Shown here piece after piece: positions 18,023 through 26,172 of a stretch of 55,399 nucleotides of DNA; position 1 is the stretch's first letter, and every line of letters begins with the position of its first letter. Position numbers and translations under genes: made by a program. The notes below the pieces were generated by a model. It searched no databases, was not told the DNA's origin, and was given only the letters and a program-made list of their open reading frames with translations. This DNA is from Burkholderiales bacterium (GTDB lineage: Bacteria; Pseudomonadota; Gammaproteobacteria; Burkholderiales; Burkholderiaceae_C): NCBI GenBank assembly GCA_016195825.1, contig JACPYV010000083.1, positions 1-55,399 of the forward strand. Direction: 5' to 3'.

Positions 18023-18940
18023 ATGCCGGCCATGAACACGACGACGTTGACCATCAAGACCGAGCCGGGCCTGAGTACCCGGCTGTTTCTGTGCCTGGCC
18101 GCCACGTGGCTGGTCTGGGGCTCCACCTATTTCGCCATCAAGCTGGCGCTGGTCAGCCTGCCGCCGTTCTTCCAGATGGGCAGCCGCTTCCTGGTCGCCG
18201 GCGCGCTGCTGGCCGGCTGGATGCGCTGGCGGGGCGCGCCCTGGCCCAGCCGGCGGCAGTGGCTGCATGCGCTGGTCATCGGCGGGCTGATGCTGGGCGG
18301 CGGCATGGGCGGAACAGCCACGGCCGAGCAGACCGTGGGTTCGGGTCTCGTCGTCGCCTTCATCGCCGTGATGCCGCTGATGATTGCCGGGCTGAACCTG
18401 CTGTGGGGCGAGAAGCCGACGCGGCTGGAGAGCCTGGGCATCGCCTTCGGCCTGGTGGGCGTGCTGCTGCTGACACAGGGGCAGGGCTTTGGCGCATCGC
18501 CGGTGGGGCTGATCGCCATTAGCGTGGCCTGCGCCAGTTGGGCCGTGGGCAGCGTGCTGTCGCAGCGCAGTCTGCCTTTGGCGCCCGGGCCCATGGGCTT
18601 CGCGAGCGAGATGCTGGCGGGTGGCGCGCTACTGATGGGCCTGAGCCTGCTCAGCGGCGAGGCGCTGCCCGCCCACATCGAGCCGCAGGCGCTGTGGGCC
18701 TGGGCCTACCTCGTCGTGTTCGGCTCACTGGTGGCCTTCAACGCCTACATGGTGTTGCTGGCCGAAGCGTCGGCGGGACTCGCGTCCAGCTATTCCTTCG
18801 TTAACCCGGTGATTGCGATGCTGCTGGGCGTGACGCTGGCCGGCGAGCACATCAGCGGCCACGAGTGGATGGCGGCGGGCATCGTGCTGGTGGGTGTGGT
18901 GCTGCTGCTCAGCGCCCGCGCGCGCTCGGCAGGGCGTTGA
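18023..18940 (+). CDS. EamA/DMT family exporter
   Basis: The 305-residue inner-membrane protein has ten predicted spans in two EamA repeats. Repeat 1 starts LAATWLVWGSTYFAIKLAL and repeat 2 is the segment starting IAISVACASWAVGSVLSQRS. The glycine- and aromatic-rich motifs (SYSFVNPVIAMLLGV near the end) are typical of the drug/metabolite transporter family that exports amino acids, threonine analogues or purine-like molecules. The ATG at 18023 is followed by another at 18032; either can serve. It is divergent from an Lrp-type regulator, and its 3' end overlaps the convergent MBL gene by 32 bases. Confidence 0.92.
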   Translation: MPAMNTTTLTIKTEPGLSTRLFLCLAATWLVWGSTYFAIKLALVSLPPFFQMGSRFLVAGALLAGWMRWRGAPWPSRRQWLHALVIGGLMLGGGMGGTATAEQTVGSGLVVAFIAVMPLMIAGLNLLWGEKPTRLESLGIAFGLVGVLLLTQGQGFGASPVGLIAISVACASWAVGSVLSQRSLPLAPGPMGFASEMLAGGALLMGLSLLSGEALPAHIEPQALWAWAYLVVFGSLVAFNAYMVLLAEASAGLASSYSFVNPVIAMLLGVTLAGEHISGHEWMAAGIVLVGVVLLLSARARSAGR

Positions 18941-19775
18941 CCGGGATGCGCAGGTAGCTGATACCGTTGTCCTCGGTCGGCGGCAGCTGGCCGGCGCGGA
19001 TATTGACCTGCAGCGCCGGCAGCATCAGCGCCGGCACGCCCAGCGTCGCGTCGCGGGCTTGGCGCATGGCGACGAATTCGGCCTCGCTGATGCCGTCGCG
19101 CACATGGATGTTGGCGGCGCGCTGCTCGGCCACGGTGGTCTGCCAGCGTGCCTCGCGGCCCGTGGGGTAGTCGTGGCAGACGAACAGCCGCGTCTGGGGC
19201 GGCAGCGCCAGCAGGCGGCGCATGGAGCGATAGAGCTGGGCCGCATCGCCGCCGGGGAAGTCGGCGCGCGCGCTGCCGAGGTCGGGCATGAAGAGGGTGT
19301 CGCCGACGAAGACGGCGTCCTCGATCGCGTAGGCCAGGTCGGCCGGTGTGTGGCCGGGCACGAGCAGGACGGTGAATGCGATGTCGCCGAGGTGCAGGGT
19401 CTCGCCGTCGCGCAGCAGGCGGTCGAAGCCGCCGTCGCCGACGACCGGCAGGTTGTAGAGCCGGCCGAAGCCCGCCTGCACGTCGCGTATGTGCTCGCCG
19501 ATCGCAATCAGCCCCCCGGCCTGCCGCTTCAGGTAGGGCGCGGCGGACAGGTGGTCGGCGTGGGCGTGGGTCTCCAGGATCCACTTCAGCGTCAGGCCGT
19601 GATCGCGCAGGTGCATCAGCAGCGCGTCGGCCGAATGCGTGGCCGTGCGGCCCGACGCGGCCTCGTAGTCCAGCACCGGGTCGATGACAGCGGCCTGGCG
19701 CGTGACGGGGTCATGCACGACATGGCTGACGGTGCCGGTGGCGGAGTCGTGGAAGCCTTGAATGACGATGGGCAT
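18909..19775 (-). CDS. MBL-fold hydrolase (persulfide dioxygenase/Blh-like)
   Basis: The 288-residue metallo-beta-lactamase-fold protein has the metal motif THAHADHLSAAP, a second ligand in VPGHTPADLAY, Asp in VFVGDTLFMPDLG and His in FVCHDYP. These match the glyoxalase-II/ETHE1-related group, including bacterial Blh proteins linked to sulfide or biofilm control. The start at 19775 places MPIVIQGFHDSATGT at the N-terminus, which is where the family begins. It is convergent with EamA and its start is 44 bases from the divergent yaaA start. Persulfide dioxygenase activity is an inference from the motif set; a generic hydrolase is possible. Confidence 0.88.
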   Translation of the reverse strand: MPIVIQGFHDSATGTVSHVVHDPVTRQAAVIDPVLDYEAASGRTATHSADALLMHLRDHGLTLKWILETHAHADHLSAAPYLKRQAGGLIAIGEHIRDVQAGFGRLYNLPVVGDGGFDRLLRDGETLHLGDIAFTVLLVPGHTPADLAYAIEDAVFVGDTLFMPDLGSARADFPGGDAAQLYRSMRRLLALPPQTRLFVCHDYPTGREARWQTTVAEQRAANIHVRDGISEAEFVAMRQARDATLGVPALMLPALQVNIRAGQLPPTEDNGISYLRIPVNALPSARGR

Positions 19776-19818
19776 GGGTGGATTCTCGCGGCCCCGGCCT
19801 GGGCCAAAATCCGCGCCC

Positions 19819-20598
19819 ATGCTGTTCCTGCTCTCGCCCGCCAAGTCCCTGGACTACGACACCCCCACGCCGACCGAACTGGCGCCGGCGCTGACCCGCC
19901 CGCAGTTCCTGGACGACACGGCCGCACTGATCGACGTGCTGCGCACCCAGAGCGTGGCCGACGTGCGCGCGCTGATGGACTTGTCGGAGCCGCTGGCCCG
20001 GCTTAATGTCGACCGCTACGCGGCCTGGCGGCCGCGCTTCACCGAGCACAACAGCAAGCCGGCCGTGCTGGCCTTCAACGGCGATGTGTACGACGGCCTG
20101 GACGCGAAGACGCTGTCGGCCGACGACCTCGCCTGGGCGCAGGTGCATGTGCGCATGCTGTCGGGTCTCTACGGCATCCTGCGTCCGCTAGACCGCATGC
20201 AGCCCTACCGGCTGGAGATGGGCACACGCCTGGCCACGCCGGCGGGCGCCAGCCTGTACGACTACTGGGGCGACCGTTTGGCGCTTCACCTGAACAAGCT
20301 CGCCAAGGCCGAGAAGGTGCCCGTCATCATCAACCTGGCGTCTCAGGAGTACTTCCGCGCCGCCGACCGCAAGGCGCTCAAGCCCCGCGTCATCGATTGC
20401 CAGTTCGAGGACTGGAAGAACGGCGACTACAAGATCATCAGCTTCTTCGCCAAGCGCGCCCGCGGCCTGATGGCGCGCTTCTGCGTGCAGCAACGTCTTG
20501 AAACACCCGAGGGGCTCAAGGCGTTCAACCTGGACGGCTATCTTCTGGCCGCCGAGGTGTCGTCTCCCGAACGTCTGGTCTTCCGTCGCAAGCCATGA
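19819..20598 (+). CDS. yaaA: Peroxide stress protein YaaA
   Basis: The 259-residue protein (E. coli homologue of similar length) is a DUF328 family member that limits intracellular free iron and DNA damage during H2O2 stress. Family motifs are LFLLSPAKSLDY at the N-terminus, VLAFNGDVYDGL, LSGLYGILRPLDRMQPYRLEMGT in shorter family form and VINLASQEYF. The ATG at 19819 matches the family N-terminus MLFLLSPAK; upstream frame extension is unneeded. Its stop overlaps the start of the prolyl-4-hydroxylase-like gene by 4 bases (ATGA), so both are translated together, which may link two iron-related functions. Confidence 0.95.
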   Translation: MLFLLSPAKSLDYDTPTPTELAPALTRPQFLDDTAALIDVLRTQSVADVRALMDLSEPLARLNVDRYAAWRPRFTEHNSKPAVLAFNGDVYDGLDAKTLSADDLAWAQVHVRMLSGLYGILRPLDRMQPYRLEMGTRLATPAGASLYDYWGDRLALHLNKLAKAEKVPVIINLASQEYFRAADRKALKPRVIDCQFEDWKNGDYKIISFFAKRARGLMARFCVQQRLETPEGLKAFNLDGYLLAAEVSSPERLVFRRKP

Positions 20599-21437
20599 GC
20601 CAACAAGTCATCACCCCCGAACTGTGTGCGTGGATCACCGAGCAGTCCCGCGCCGGCCATCCGTCCGAGAGCATCCTGGCTGCGATGCTGGGAAGCGGCT
20701 GGGACGAGTCCATCGCACGCCAGGCCTTGGCGCGCACGCTGGGGCAGTCGGCCACGATGACGGCGCCTCCTGGCGCAACGCCGGGCCTGCCGGAGCCTGA
20801 CCTGAGCCGTCTCGCGCCCGTCATGAATGCCGGCGACCGTGCAGTCAAGGTGCTGATGGCGCTGCGCCAGCCGCGCGTGGTCGTCTTCGGCGACCTGCTG
20901 TCCGACGATGAGTGCGACGGCATCATGGCCCTGGCCACCAAACGGCTGGCGCGCTCGGAGACCGTGGCCACCGCCGCCGATGGCAGCGAGGTGAACGCTG
21001 CGCGCACCAGCGACGGCATGTTCTTCGAGCGCTGCGAGACCGAGCTGATCCGCACGCTCGAGGCCCGCATCGCCACACTGCTGCGCTGGCCCCTGGACCA
21101 TGGCGAGGGCCTGCAGGTGCTGCGCTACCGGCCCGGTGCCGAGTACCAGCCGCACTACGACTACTTCGATCCCGGCCACGTCAGCACGCCCAACATCCTC
21201 AAGCGCGGTGGCCAGCGTGTCGGCACGCTGGTCATGTACCTGAACACGCCCGCGGCCGGCGGTGCCACCATCTTCCCGGACATCGGCCTGGACGTCGCGC
21301 CGGTCAAGGGCAACGCGGTCTTCTTCAGCTACGACCGGCCGCACCCGGCCACGCAGACCCTGCATGGCGGCGCGCCGGTGCTGGAAGGCGAGAAATGGGT
21401 GGCCACCAAGTGGCTGCGTCAGGGCGTCTTCAACTGA
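20595..21437 (+). CDS. 2OG-Fe(II) oxygenase, prolyl 4-hydroxylase-like
   Basis: The 280-residue protein has a C-terminal P4H-type double-stranded beta-helix. The iron ligands are HxD in PHYDYFDP and the distal His in TLHGGAPVLEGEKW, and the 2-oxoglutarate-binding Lys is in the following EKWVATKW. The first 60 residues (VWITEQSRAGHPSESILAAMLGSGW) look like a small UBA-like helical bundle, which is common in bacterial P4H proteins and not essential. The substrate is unknown (Pro or Lys of proteins is typical). It starts within the yaaA stop and ends overlapping the convergent DUF3667 gene by 8 bases. Confidence 0.92.
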   Translation: MSQQVITPELCAWITEQSRAGHPSESILAAMLGSGWDESIARQALARTLGQSATMTAPPGATPGLPEPDLSRLAPVMNAGDRAVKVLMALRQPRVVVFGDLLSDDECDGIMALATKRLARSETVATAADGSEVNAARTSDGMFFERCETELIRTLEARIATLLRWPLDHGEGLQVLRYRPGAEYQPHYDYFDPGHVSTPNILKRGGQRVGTLVMYLNTPAAGGATIFPDIGLDVAPVKGNAVFFSYDRPHPATQTLHGGAPVLEGEKWVATKWLRQGVFN

Positions 21438-22344
21438 CCGGTGCCGTGACCGCGATGAAAACGCCCAGCACCACGAGGCCGAACGTCAAGAGCAGGAAAT
21501 AGCCTGTGCTCAGCAGCGTGCCGCGCCAGACGGCACCCCGCCAGCGCAGGCCGTAGACCTGACGCATGGCGATCAGTCCGTGCACGAACACGGCCAGCAT
21601 CAGTAGCGCCGCCGCTTCCGTAGCAAACGCAGCCAACAGTGCCAGGAACCACAAGCTGTGGCTGTGCAGCGAGAACACGAAATGTTCCGCATAGCGCCGG
21701 CCGCTGCCGGCGAACATCAGCAGCAGCAAGGCCGCAAACACCGGCTGCATCGCCAGCAGGCCGTAGGGCGCCAGTGCCAGCAGCCTGGCAGACCATTGCT
21801 CGCGCGTCAGGTGTGTAGAGCGCTCGACCGCCTTCACGAGCCAACGCTGCACCATGCTGCAAGTTTCGGCCTCGGCCAGCTTGCAGCCGAAGACGCTCAG
21901 ATCCATCTGCCTGGCCGGCTTGCCGGCTGCCGAGGCCGCTTCTGCTGCGAGCTGCGCGGGGGTCATGCCCGGCGCCAGAACAATGCGCGCAGGCTGGCCC
22001 GGGGCGGCCGCAGGTTCAGGCATGGCTGGCAGCAATGCCCAGCCGACGAAGAACACGAAGCTCGCACTCAGATAGACCCGTAGCGGCAGCACGTATCGGC
22101 GCCGCTGGCCGTGGAAGTAGGCGTTGGTCAGATGCCCCGGCAGGCAGACCAGCGCCCACAGCGTGCGCCACAGCGGGCCGTCGAAGGCGACGTAATGTCC
22201 CAGGTATTCAGTGAACATCTCGCGCACTGATGGCGGGTGCAGGTCGGTCTCCTGGCCGCAATGGCCGCAATAGACCGGCCGCGGCGTGGCCAGCGTGAAG
22301 TGGCAGTTGCGGCAGTAGGGCAGCTCGGGGGCGTGATGACTCAT
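21430..22344 (-). CDS. DUF3667 zinc-ribbon membrane protein
   Basis: The 304-residue protein opens with a zinc ribbon (CRNCHFTLATPRPVYCGHCG), followed by the DUF3667 region TLWALVCLPGHLTNAYFHGQ in shorter family form and YVLPLRVYLSASFVFFVGWALL. Further membrane spans reach to the C-terminus. The family is of unknown function and is common in Burkholderiales. Its N-terminus overlaps the stop of the PAS-LuxR gene by 4 bases, so they are one operon. The long Leu-rich loop around residues 115-190 is periplasmic by the pattern. Confidence 0.85.
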   Translation of the reverse strand: MSHHAPELPYCRNCHFTLATPRPVYCGHCGQETDLHPPSVREMFTEYLGHYVAFDGPLWRTLWALVCLPGHLTNAYFHGQRRRYVLPLRVYLSASFVFFVGWALLPAMPEPAAAPGQPARIVLAPGMTPAQLAAEAASAAGKPARQMDLSVFGCKLAEAETCSMVQRWLVKAVERSTHLTREQWSARLLALAPYGLLAMQPVFAALLLLMFAGSGRRYAEHFVFSLHSHSLWFLALLAAFATEAAALLMLAVFVHGLIAMRQVYGLRWRGAVWRGTLLSTGYFLLLTFGLVVLGVFIAVTAPVS

Positions 22345-22895
22345 GCGGACAGCAGTTTGTGGATCAGCTCGGGCGTGCTGCCCGCCTGGTATTTCTTCAT
22401 CAGCCGGCCGCGGTAGATGTCCACCGTGCGCGGGCTCACGCCAAGGCGCCGGCCGATGCCCTTGCTGGTCTGACCTTCAACCAGCAGCGCGGCGATCTCG
22501 CGCTCGCGCGGCGTTAGGTCGGCTGTGATCTGGCGGCGGGCCGACAAGTCCTCGAAGCTCCAGATGCCACGGGCATGTGGGTCGGTCGGGTCCAGCGCGC
22601 GGCCGGTCACATGACACCAGAACAGCTCGCCGCCGCCCAGCCGGCGCATCACGCGGTCGTCGGCGTAGTGGCCTTGCGCGTCCAGGCTGGCGGCGATGCG
22701 CTGGCCGGTGCGCTGGAACTCGACGGCGCTGGGGTACATGATCGCAAAGCTCTCGCCCACGAGCTGCTCGCGCGTGGCGCCGAATATGGCCAGCACGCGC
22801 TCGTTGCAGTCGACGATCTGTCGCTGCGCCGACAGCACCAGGCCGATGGGGGCGAGCAGGAAGGCGTTGCGGTAATCGAGGGCGGCGGGTTCCAC
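22341..22895 (-). CDS. PAS domain LuxR-type transcriptional regulator
   Basis: The 184-residue protein has one PAS domain (about residues 5-115: LLAPIGLVLSAQRQIVDCNE, later GRALDPTDPHARGIWSFEDLS). A LuxR-type HTH follows (LTPREREIAALLVEGQTSKGIGRRLGVSPRTVDIYRGRLMKKY). No receiver domain is present, so the signal is sensed directly. The frame starts at GTG 22895; an in-frame TAA lies immediately before it and no Shine-Dalgarno is visible, so it may be leaderless or begin at a less obvious codon. It is divergent from scoAB across 79 bases with an 18-base palindrome, suggesting it controls that pair and itself. Confidence 0.88.
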   Translation of the reverse strand: MEPAALDYRNAFLLAPIGLVLSAQRQIVDCNERVLAIFGATREQLVGESFAIMYPSAVEFQRTGQRIAASLDAQGHYADDRVMRRLGGGELFWCHVTGRALDPTDPHARGIWSFEDLSARRQITADLTPREREIAALLVEGQTSKGIGRRLGVSPRTVDIYRGRLMKKYQAGSTPELIHKLLSA

Positions 22896-22896
22896 T

Positions 22897-22914
22897 TAGG
22901 CGAATTCGCGTAAT
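22897..22914. promoter_or_regulatory. Near-perfect palindrome, candidate PAS-LuxR operator
   Basis: TTAGGCGAATTCGCGTAA has a perfect 10-base core GCGAATTCGC with TTA and TAA arms and a single G:G mismatch pair. It lies immediately upstream of the PAS-LuxR start and 60 bases before scoA in their shared intergenic region. It overlaps the expected mRNA leader of the regulator. Confidence 0.55.
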
Positions 22915-22974
22915 CGACTTCGGAAGGCGCGCGATAGTACCCTTCGCGCTTCACCCGAAAAGGCAGGAGACGGC

Positions 22975-23682
22975 ATGAACAAGGTGTACCCGAGCGCTGA
23001 AGAAGCGCTGCGCGGCGTCGTGAAGGACGGGCAGATGCTCGCGGTCGGCGGCTTCGGCCTGTGCGGCATCCCTGAGGCGCTGATCGCCGCGCTGCGCGAC
23101 AGCGGCGTCAAGGACCTGACGGTCATCTCCAACAATGCGGGCGTGGACGGCTTTGGCCTCGGCCAGTTGCTGACTACCCGCCAGATCCGCAAGATGATCT
23201 CCAGCTACGTGGGCGAGAACAAGGAGTTCGAGCGTCAGTACCTGGCAGGTGAGCTGGAGCTGGAGTTCACACCGCAGGGCACGCTGGCCGAGAAGTTGCG
23301 CGCCGGTGGCGCCGGCATCCCCGCCTTCTTCGTTCGCACCGGCGTGGGCACGCTGATCGCTGAGGGCAAGGAGGCCCGCGAGTTCGACGGCCAGACCTAC
23401 ATCCTGGAAAAGGCGCTGGTGCCTGACGTGTCGCTGGTCAAGGCTCACAAGGCTGACAAGAGCGGCAACCTGGTGTTCCGCCGCACGGCGCGCAATTTCA
23501 ACCCGGCCGCGGCGATGGCCGGCCAGCTGACGGTGGTCGAGGTGGAGCACCTCGTCGAGGTCGGAGAGATCGACCCGGATGACGTCCACCTGCCGGGCAT
23601 TTACGTGCACCGCATCGTCGTGAACGCCAATCCTGAAAAGCGGATTGAAAAGATGACCCTCTCGCCGAAGAAGGAGGCCTGA
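22975..23682 (+). CDS. scoA: 3-oxoacid CoA-transferase subunit A
   Basis: The 235-residue subunit is the A chain of a succinyl-CoA:3-ketoacid CoA transferase. It carries the glycine loop [16 protein letters not shown] and a typical [14 protein letters not shown] segment, followed by [15 protein letters not shown]. With the B subunit it transfers CoA between succinyl-CoA and acetoacetate for ketone-body use. AGGAGACGGC precedes the ATG at 22975. The A stop and B start are separated by one base, so the two are co-translated. It is divergent from the PAS-LuxR regulator. Confidence 0.93.
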   Translation: MNKVYPSAEEALRGVVKDGQMLAVGGFGLCGIPEALIAALRDSGVKDLTVISNNAGVDGFGLGQLLTTRQIRKMISSYVGENKEFERQYLAGELELEFTPQGTLAEKLRAGGAGIPAFFVRTGVGTLIAEGKEAREFDGQTYILEKALVPDVSLVKAHKADKSGNLVFRRTARNFNPAAAMAGQLTVVEVEHLVEVGEIDPDDVHLPGIYVHRIVVNANPEKRIEKMTLSPKKEA

Positions 23683-23683
23683 C

Positions 23684-24322
23684 ATGGCCTGGACCCAAGA
23701 CCAGATGGCCGCGCGCGCGGCCCAGGAGCTGGAAGACGGCTTCTATGTCAACCTCGGCATCGGCATCCCGACGCTGGTGGCCAACCATGTGCCGGCCACC
23801 AAGGAAGTCTGGTTGCAGAGCGAAAACGGCATGCTGGGCATCGGCCCGTTCCCGACCGAGGACGAGGTCGATGCTGACCTCATCAACGCCGGCAAGCAGA
23901 CTGTGACCACGCTGCCCGGCAGCAGCATCTTCGGCAGCCACGACAGCTTTTCGATGATCCGTGCCGGCAAGATCAACCTGAGCATCCTGGGTGCCATGCA
24001 GGTCAGCGGCAGCGGCGACCTGGCCAACTGGATGATCCCGGGCAAGATGGTCAAGGGCATGGGCGGAGCCATGGACCTTGTGGCTGGCGTCAAGCGCGTC
24101 ATCGTGCTGATGGAGCATGTCGCCAGGAAGAAGGACGGCACCGAAGACCTCAAGATACTCCCCAGCTGTACGCTGCCGCTGACTGGCGTGGGCGTGGTGG
24201 ACCGCATCATCACGGACCTGGGCGTGTTCGATGTGGTGCCTGGCGGCATTAAGCTCGTGGAGCTGGCCGAGGGGGTCACGCGTGAACAGGCGCAAAGCAA
24301 GACCGGGGTTCCGTTGCTCTGA
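23684..24322 (+). CDS. scoB: 3-oxoacid CoA-transferase subunit B
   Basis: The 212-residue B chain contains the catalytic Glu within [13 protein letters not shown], the residue that forms the glutamyl-CoA intermediate. It begins [19 protein letters not shown], and family segments [16 protein letters not shown] and [16 protein letters not shown] follow. Together with scoA it makes the heteromeric cytosolic enzyme. A strong terminator at 24361 closes this two-gene operon. Length is typical. Acetoacetate or other short 3-oxoacids are likely substrates; the exact one is not shown. Confidence 0.95.
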   Translation: MAWTQDQMAARAAQELEDGFYVNLGIGIPTLVANHVPATKEVWLQSENGMLGIGPFPTEDEVDADLINAGKQTVTTLPGSSIFGSHDSFSMIRAGKINLSILGAMQVSGSGDLANWMIPGKMVKGMGGAMDLVAGVKRVIVLMEHVARKKDGTEDLKILPSCTLPLTGVGVVDRIITDLGVFDVVPGGIKLVELAEGVTREQAQSKTGVPLL

Positions 24323-24360
24323 GGTAAAGCTCACGGCTTGTCCCCAATTCAAGGGCCTCG

Positions 24361-24387
24361 ACGGGTCGGCGCAAGCCGGCCCGTTTT
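24361..24387 (+). terminator. Intrinsic terminator of scoAB
   Basis: ACGGGTCGGC-GCAA-GCCGGCCCGT is a 10-base-pair stem with one T-G pair and a GCAA loop. It runs into TTTT, 38 bases past the scoB stop. Confidence 0.9.
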
Positions 24388-24425
24388 CGTTGGGCGAGGA
24401 TCCGCCAACAACGAGCGAGGACCCC

Positions 24426-26162
24426 ATGCGCGCACCGCCGACGCCTGACGTTGAGACCATCGCCCCGGCACTCGAGACCCGTGCTCCGACGGACGCAGGC
24501 ATTGCGGCCGCCGCCGCAGCCGCCTTGCTGGCCGCCTGCGGCGGGGGAGGGGGTGGCAGCGCGCCCACCCCTTCGCCCACGCCCTCGCCGCCGCCACCTC
24601 CGCCTCCGCCTCCGCCTCCGCCTCCGCCTCCGCCTCCGCCACCCACCATCAGCGACGCCGACGCGGCCCGCTTCCTGGCCCAGGCCGGTTTTGCGGCCAG
24701 CAGCGCCGACATCGCCACCGTCAAGGCCAACGGCTACGCCGCCTGGCTGGACGTGCAGTTCGCGCTGCCCGTCAGCGCTGGGCATTTCGACTGGATGACC
24801 GCCAACGGCTTTGCCGTTGTCGACTACCGCAACAGCTTTGCCGGCGTCGACAACACGCTTTGGCGCAAGCTGATGTCGGCGCCCGACTCGCTGCGCCAGC
24901 GTGTCGTGCTGGCCCTCAGCGAAATCTTCGTCATCTCGATGAGTGGCCTGCCGGTCAGTTGGCGGGGCTTCGCAGTCGCCGCCTACGTGGACATGCTGGA
25001 GCAGCGGGCCTTCGGCAGCTACCGCGAGCTGCTGGAGGCAGTGACACTGTCCAACGGCATGGGCGTCTACCTGGCCATGCGCGGCAACCGCAAGGAAGAC
25101 ACCAAGACCGGCCGCGTGCCCGACGAGAACTATGCGCGCGAGGTCATGCAACTGCTCTCCATCGGCCTCTACCAGCTCAGTGCCGATGGCAGCCTCAAGC
25201 TGGACGGCAGCGGCAACCCCATCGAGACTTACAACCAGGTCAACATCACCGACCTGGCCCGCGTCTTCACGGGCTGGGACTTCGACGGTGCCAGCAGCAC
25301 CGACCCAGGCTTCATGAGGAAGCCCATGGTCAACAACGCGACGCGTTTCTCGACCGGTGCGAAGAAGGTGCTGGACGTGGACATCCCCGCGACGGCAGAC
25401 GGCCCGGCCGCGTTGAAGATCGCGCTCGACACGCTGGCCGCGCACCCCAACGTCGGGCCCTTTATCGGCCGCCAGCTGATCCAGCGCCTGGTGGCCAGCA
25501 ACCCCAGCCCCGCCTTCGTCGGCCGCATCGCCGCCGTCTGGGCCGACAACGGCGCCGGCCAGCGCGGCGACCTGAAGGCCGTCATCCGCGCCATCCTGCT
25601 GGACACCGAGGCCCGCACCGTGCCCACCTCGCCTGGCGCCGGCAAGCTGCGCGAGCCGCTGCAGCGTTTCATGCAGTGGGGGCGCTCGTTCAACGTCGCG
25701 TCGCCCAACGGGCTGTGGAACATCGGCGACACGACCAACCCCGGCACGAGGCTGGGCCAGAGCCCGCTGCGCAGTCCGTCGGTCTTCAACTTTTTCCGCC
25801 CCGGCTATGTGCCGCCGAACTCCACGCTGGGCAGCAACGCAGTCACGGCGCCCGAGTTCCAGCTCTGTAACGAGAGCACTGTGGCCGGCTACCTCAACTA
25901 CCTGCAGACCGCCATCGCCAACGGCATCGGCGACGTGAAGCCCAGCTACGCCGCCGAGCTGGCGCTGGCGGGCGACGCCCCCGGCCTGGTGGCCGACCTG
26001 GCGCTGCGGCTGGGCGGCGGTGGCATCTCGGCGGCCACTCAGGCCACCATTGCCACCGCCATTGCGACCATCAGCGCGGTCACTGACACCGGCAAGCTCA
26101 ACCGCGTGCAGGCCGCCATCCTGATGCTGATGGCCTGCCCCGAGTACCAGATCCAGAAATGA
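24426..26162 (+). CDS. DUF1800 family exported lipoprotein
   Basis: The 578-residue protein carries DUF1800 from about residue 75 on (TISDADAARFLAQAGFAASS at the start, later LLSIGLYQL, FTGWDF and a FFRPGYVPP tail). The N-terminus contains AAALLAAC, a lipobox with Cys38, then glycines and a run of 19 prolines encoded by a hexanucleotide repeat. The stretch before the lipobox is unusually acidic for a signal peptide. DUF1800 proteins are commonly encoded beside DUF1501 proteins, as here (10 bases gap), and their role is unknown. The ATG at 24426 follows GAGCGAGGACCCC. The partner gene is downstream. Confidence 0.9.
   Translation: MRAPPTPDVETIAPALETRAPTDAGIAAAAAAALLAACGGGGGGSAPTPSPTPSPPPPPPPPPPPPPPPPPPPTISDADAARFLAQAGFAASSADIATVKANGYAAWLDVQFALPVSAGHFDWMTANGFAVVDYRNSFAGVDNTLWRKLMSAPDSLRQRVVLALSEIFVISMSGLPVSWRGFAVAAYVDMLEQRAFGSYRELLEAVTLSNGMGVYLAMRGNRKEDTKTGRVPDENYAREVMQLLSIGLYQLSADGSLKLDGSGNPIETYNQVNITDLARVFTGWDFDGASSTDPGFMRKPMVNNATRFSTGAKKVLDVDIPATADGPAALKIALDTLAAHPNVGPFIGRQLIQRLVASNPSPAFVGRIAAVWADNGAGQRGDLKAVIRAILLDTEARTVPTSPGAGKLREPLQRFMQWGRSFNVASPNGLWNIGDTTNPGTRLGQSPLRSPSVFNFFRPGYVPPNSTLGSNAVTAPEFQLCNESTVAGYLNYLQTAIANGIGDVKPSYAAELALAGDAPGLVADLALRLGGGGISAATQATIATAIATISAVTDTGKLNRVQAAILMLMACPEYQIQK
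24597..24640 (+). repeat. Hexanucleotide microsatellite coding for poly-proline
   Basis: Seven perfect CCTCCG units and a partial eighth lie in frame inside the DUF1800 gene. They specify most of a 19-proline run directly after the lipobox region. Unit gain or loss would change the spacer by two prolines per unit without breaking the frame. Confidence 0.9.
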
Positions 26163-26172
26163 GGGGACGACC

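Noticed and set aside
24597..24640. Tandem repeat that could be read as a CRISPR-like array
   Set aside because: The unit is 6 bases with no spacers and lies in frame inside a gene coding for proline.
23498..24730. Long Gly-rich open frame on the minus strand opposite the DUF1800 start
   Set aside because: It is the mirror of the proline repeat and of scoB; the plus-strand genes have clear families and ribosome sites.
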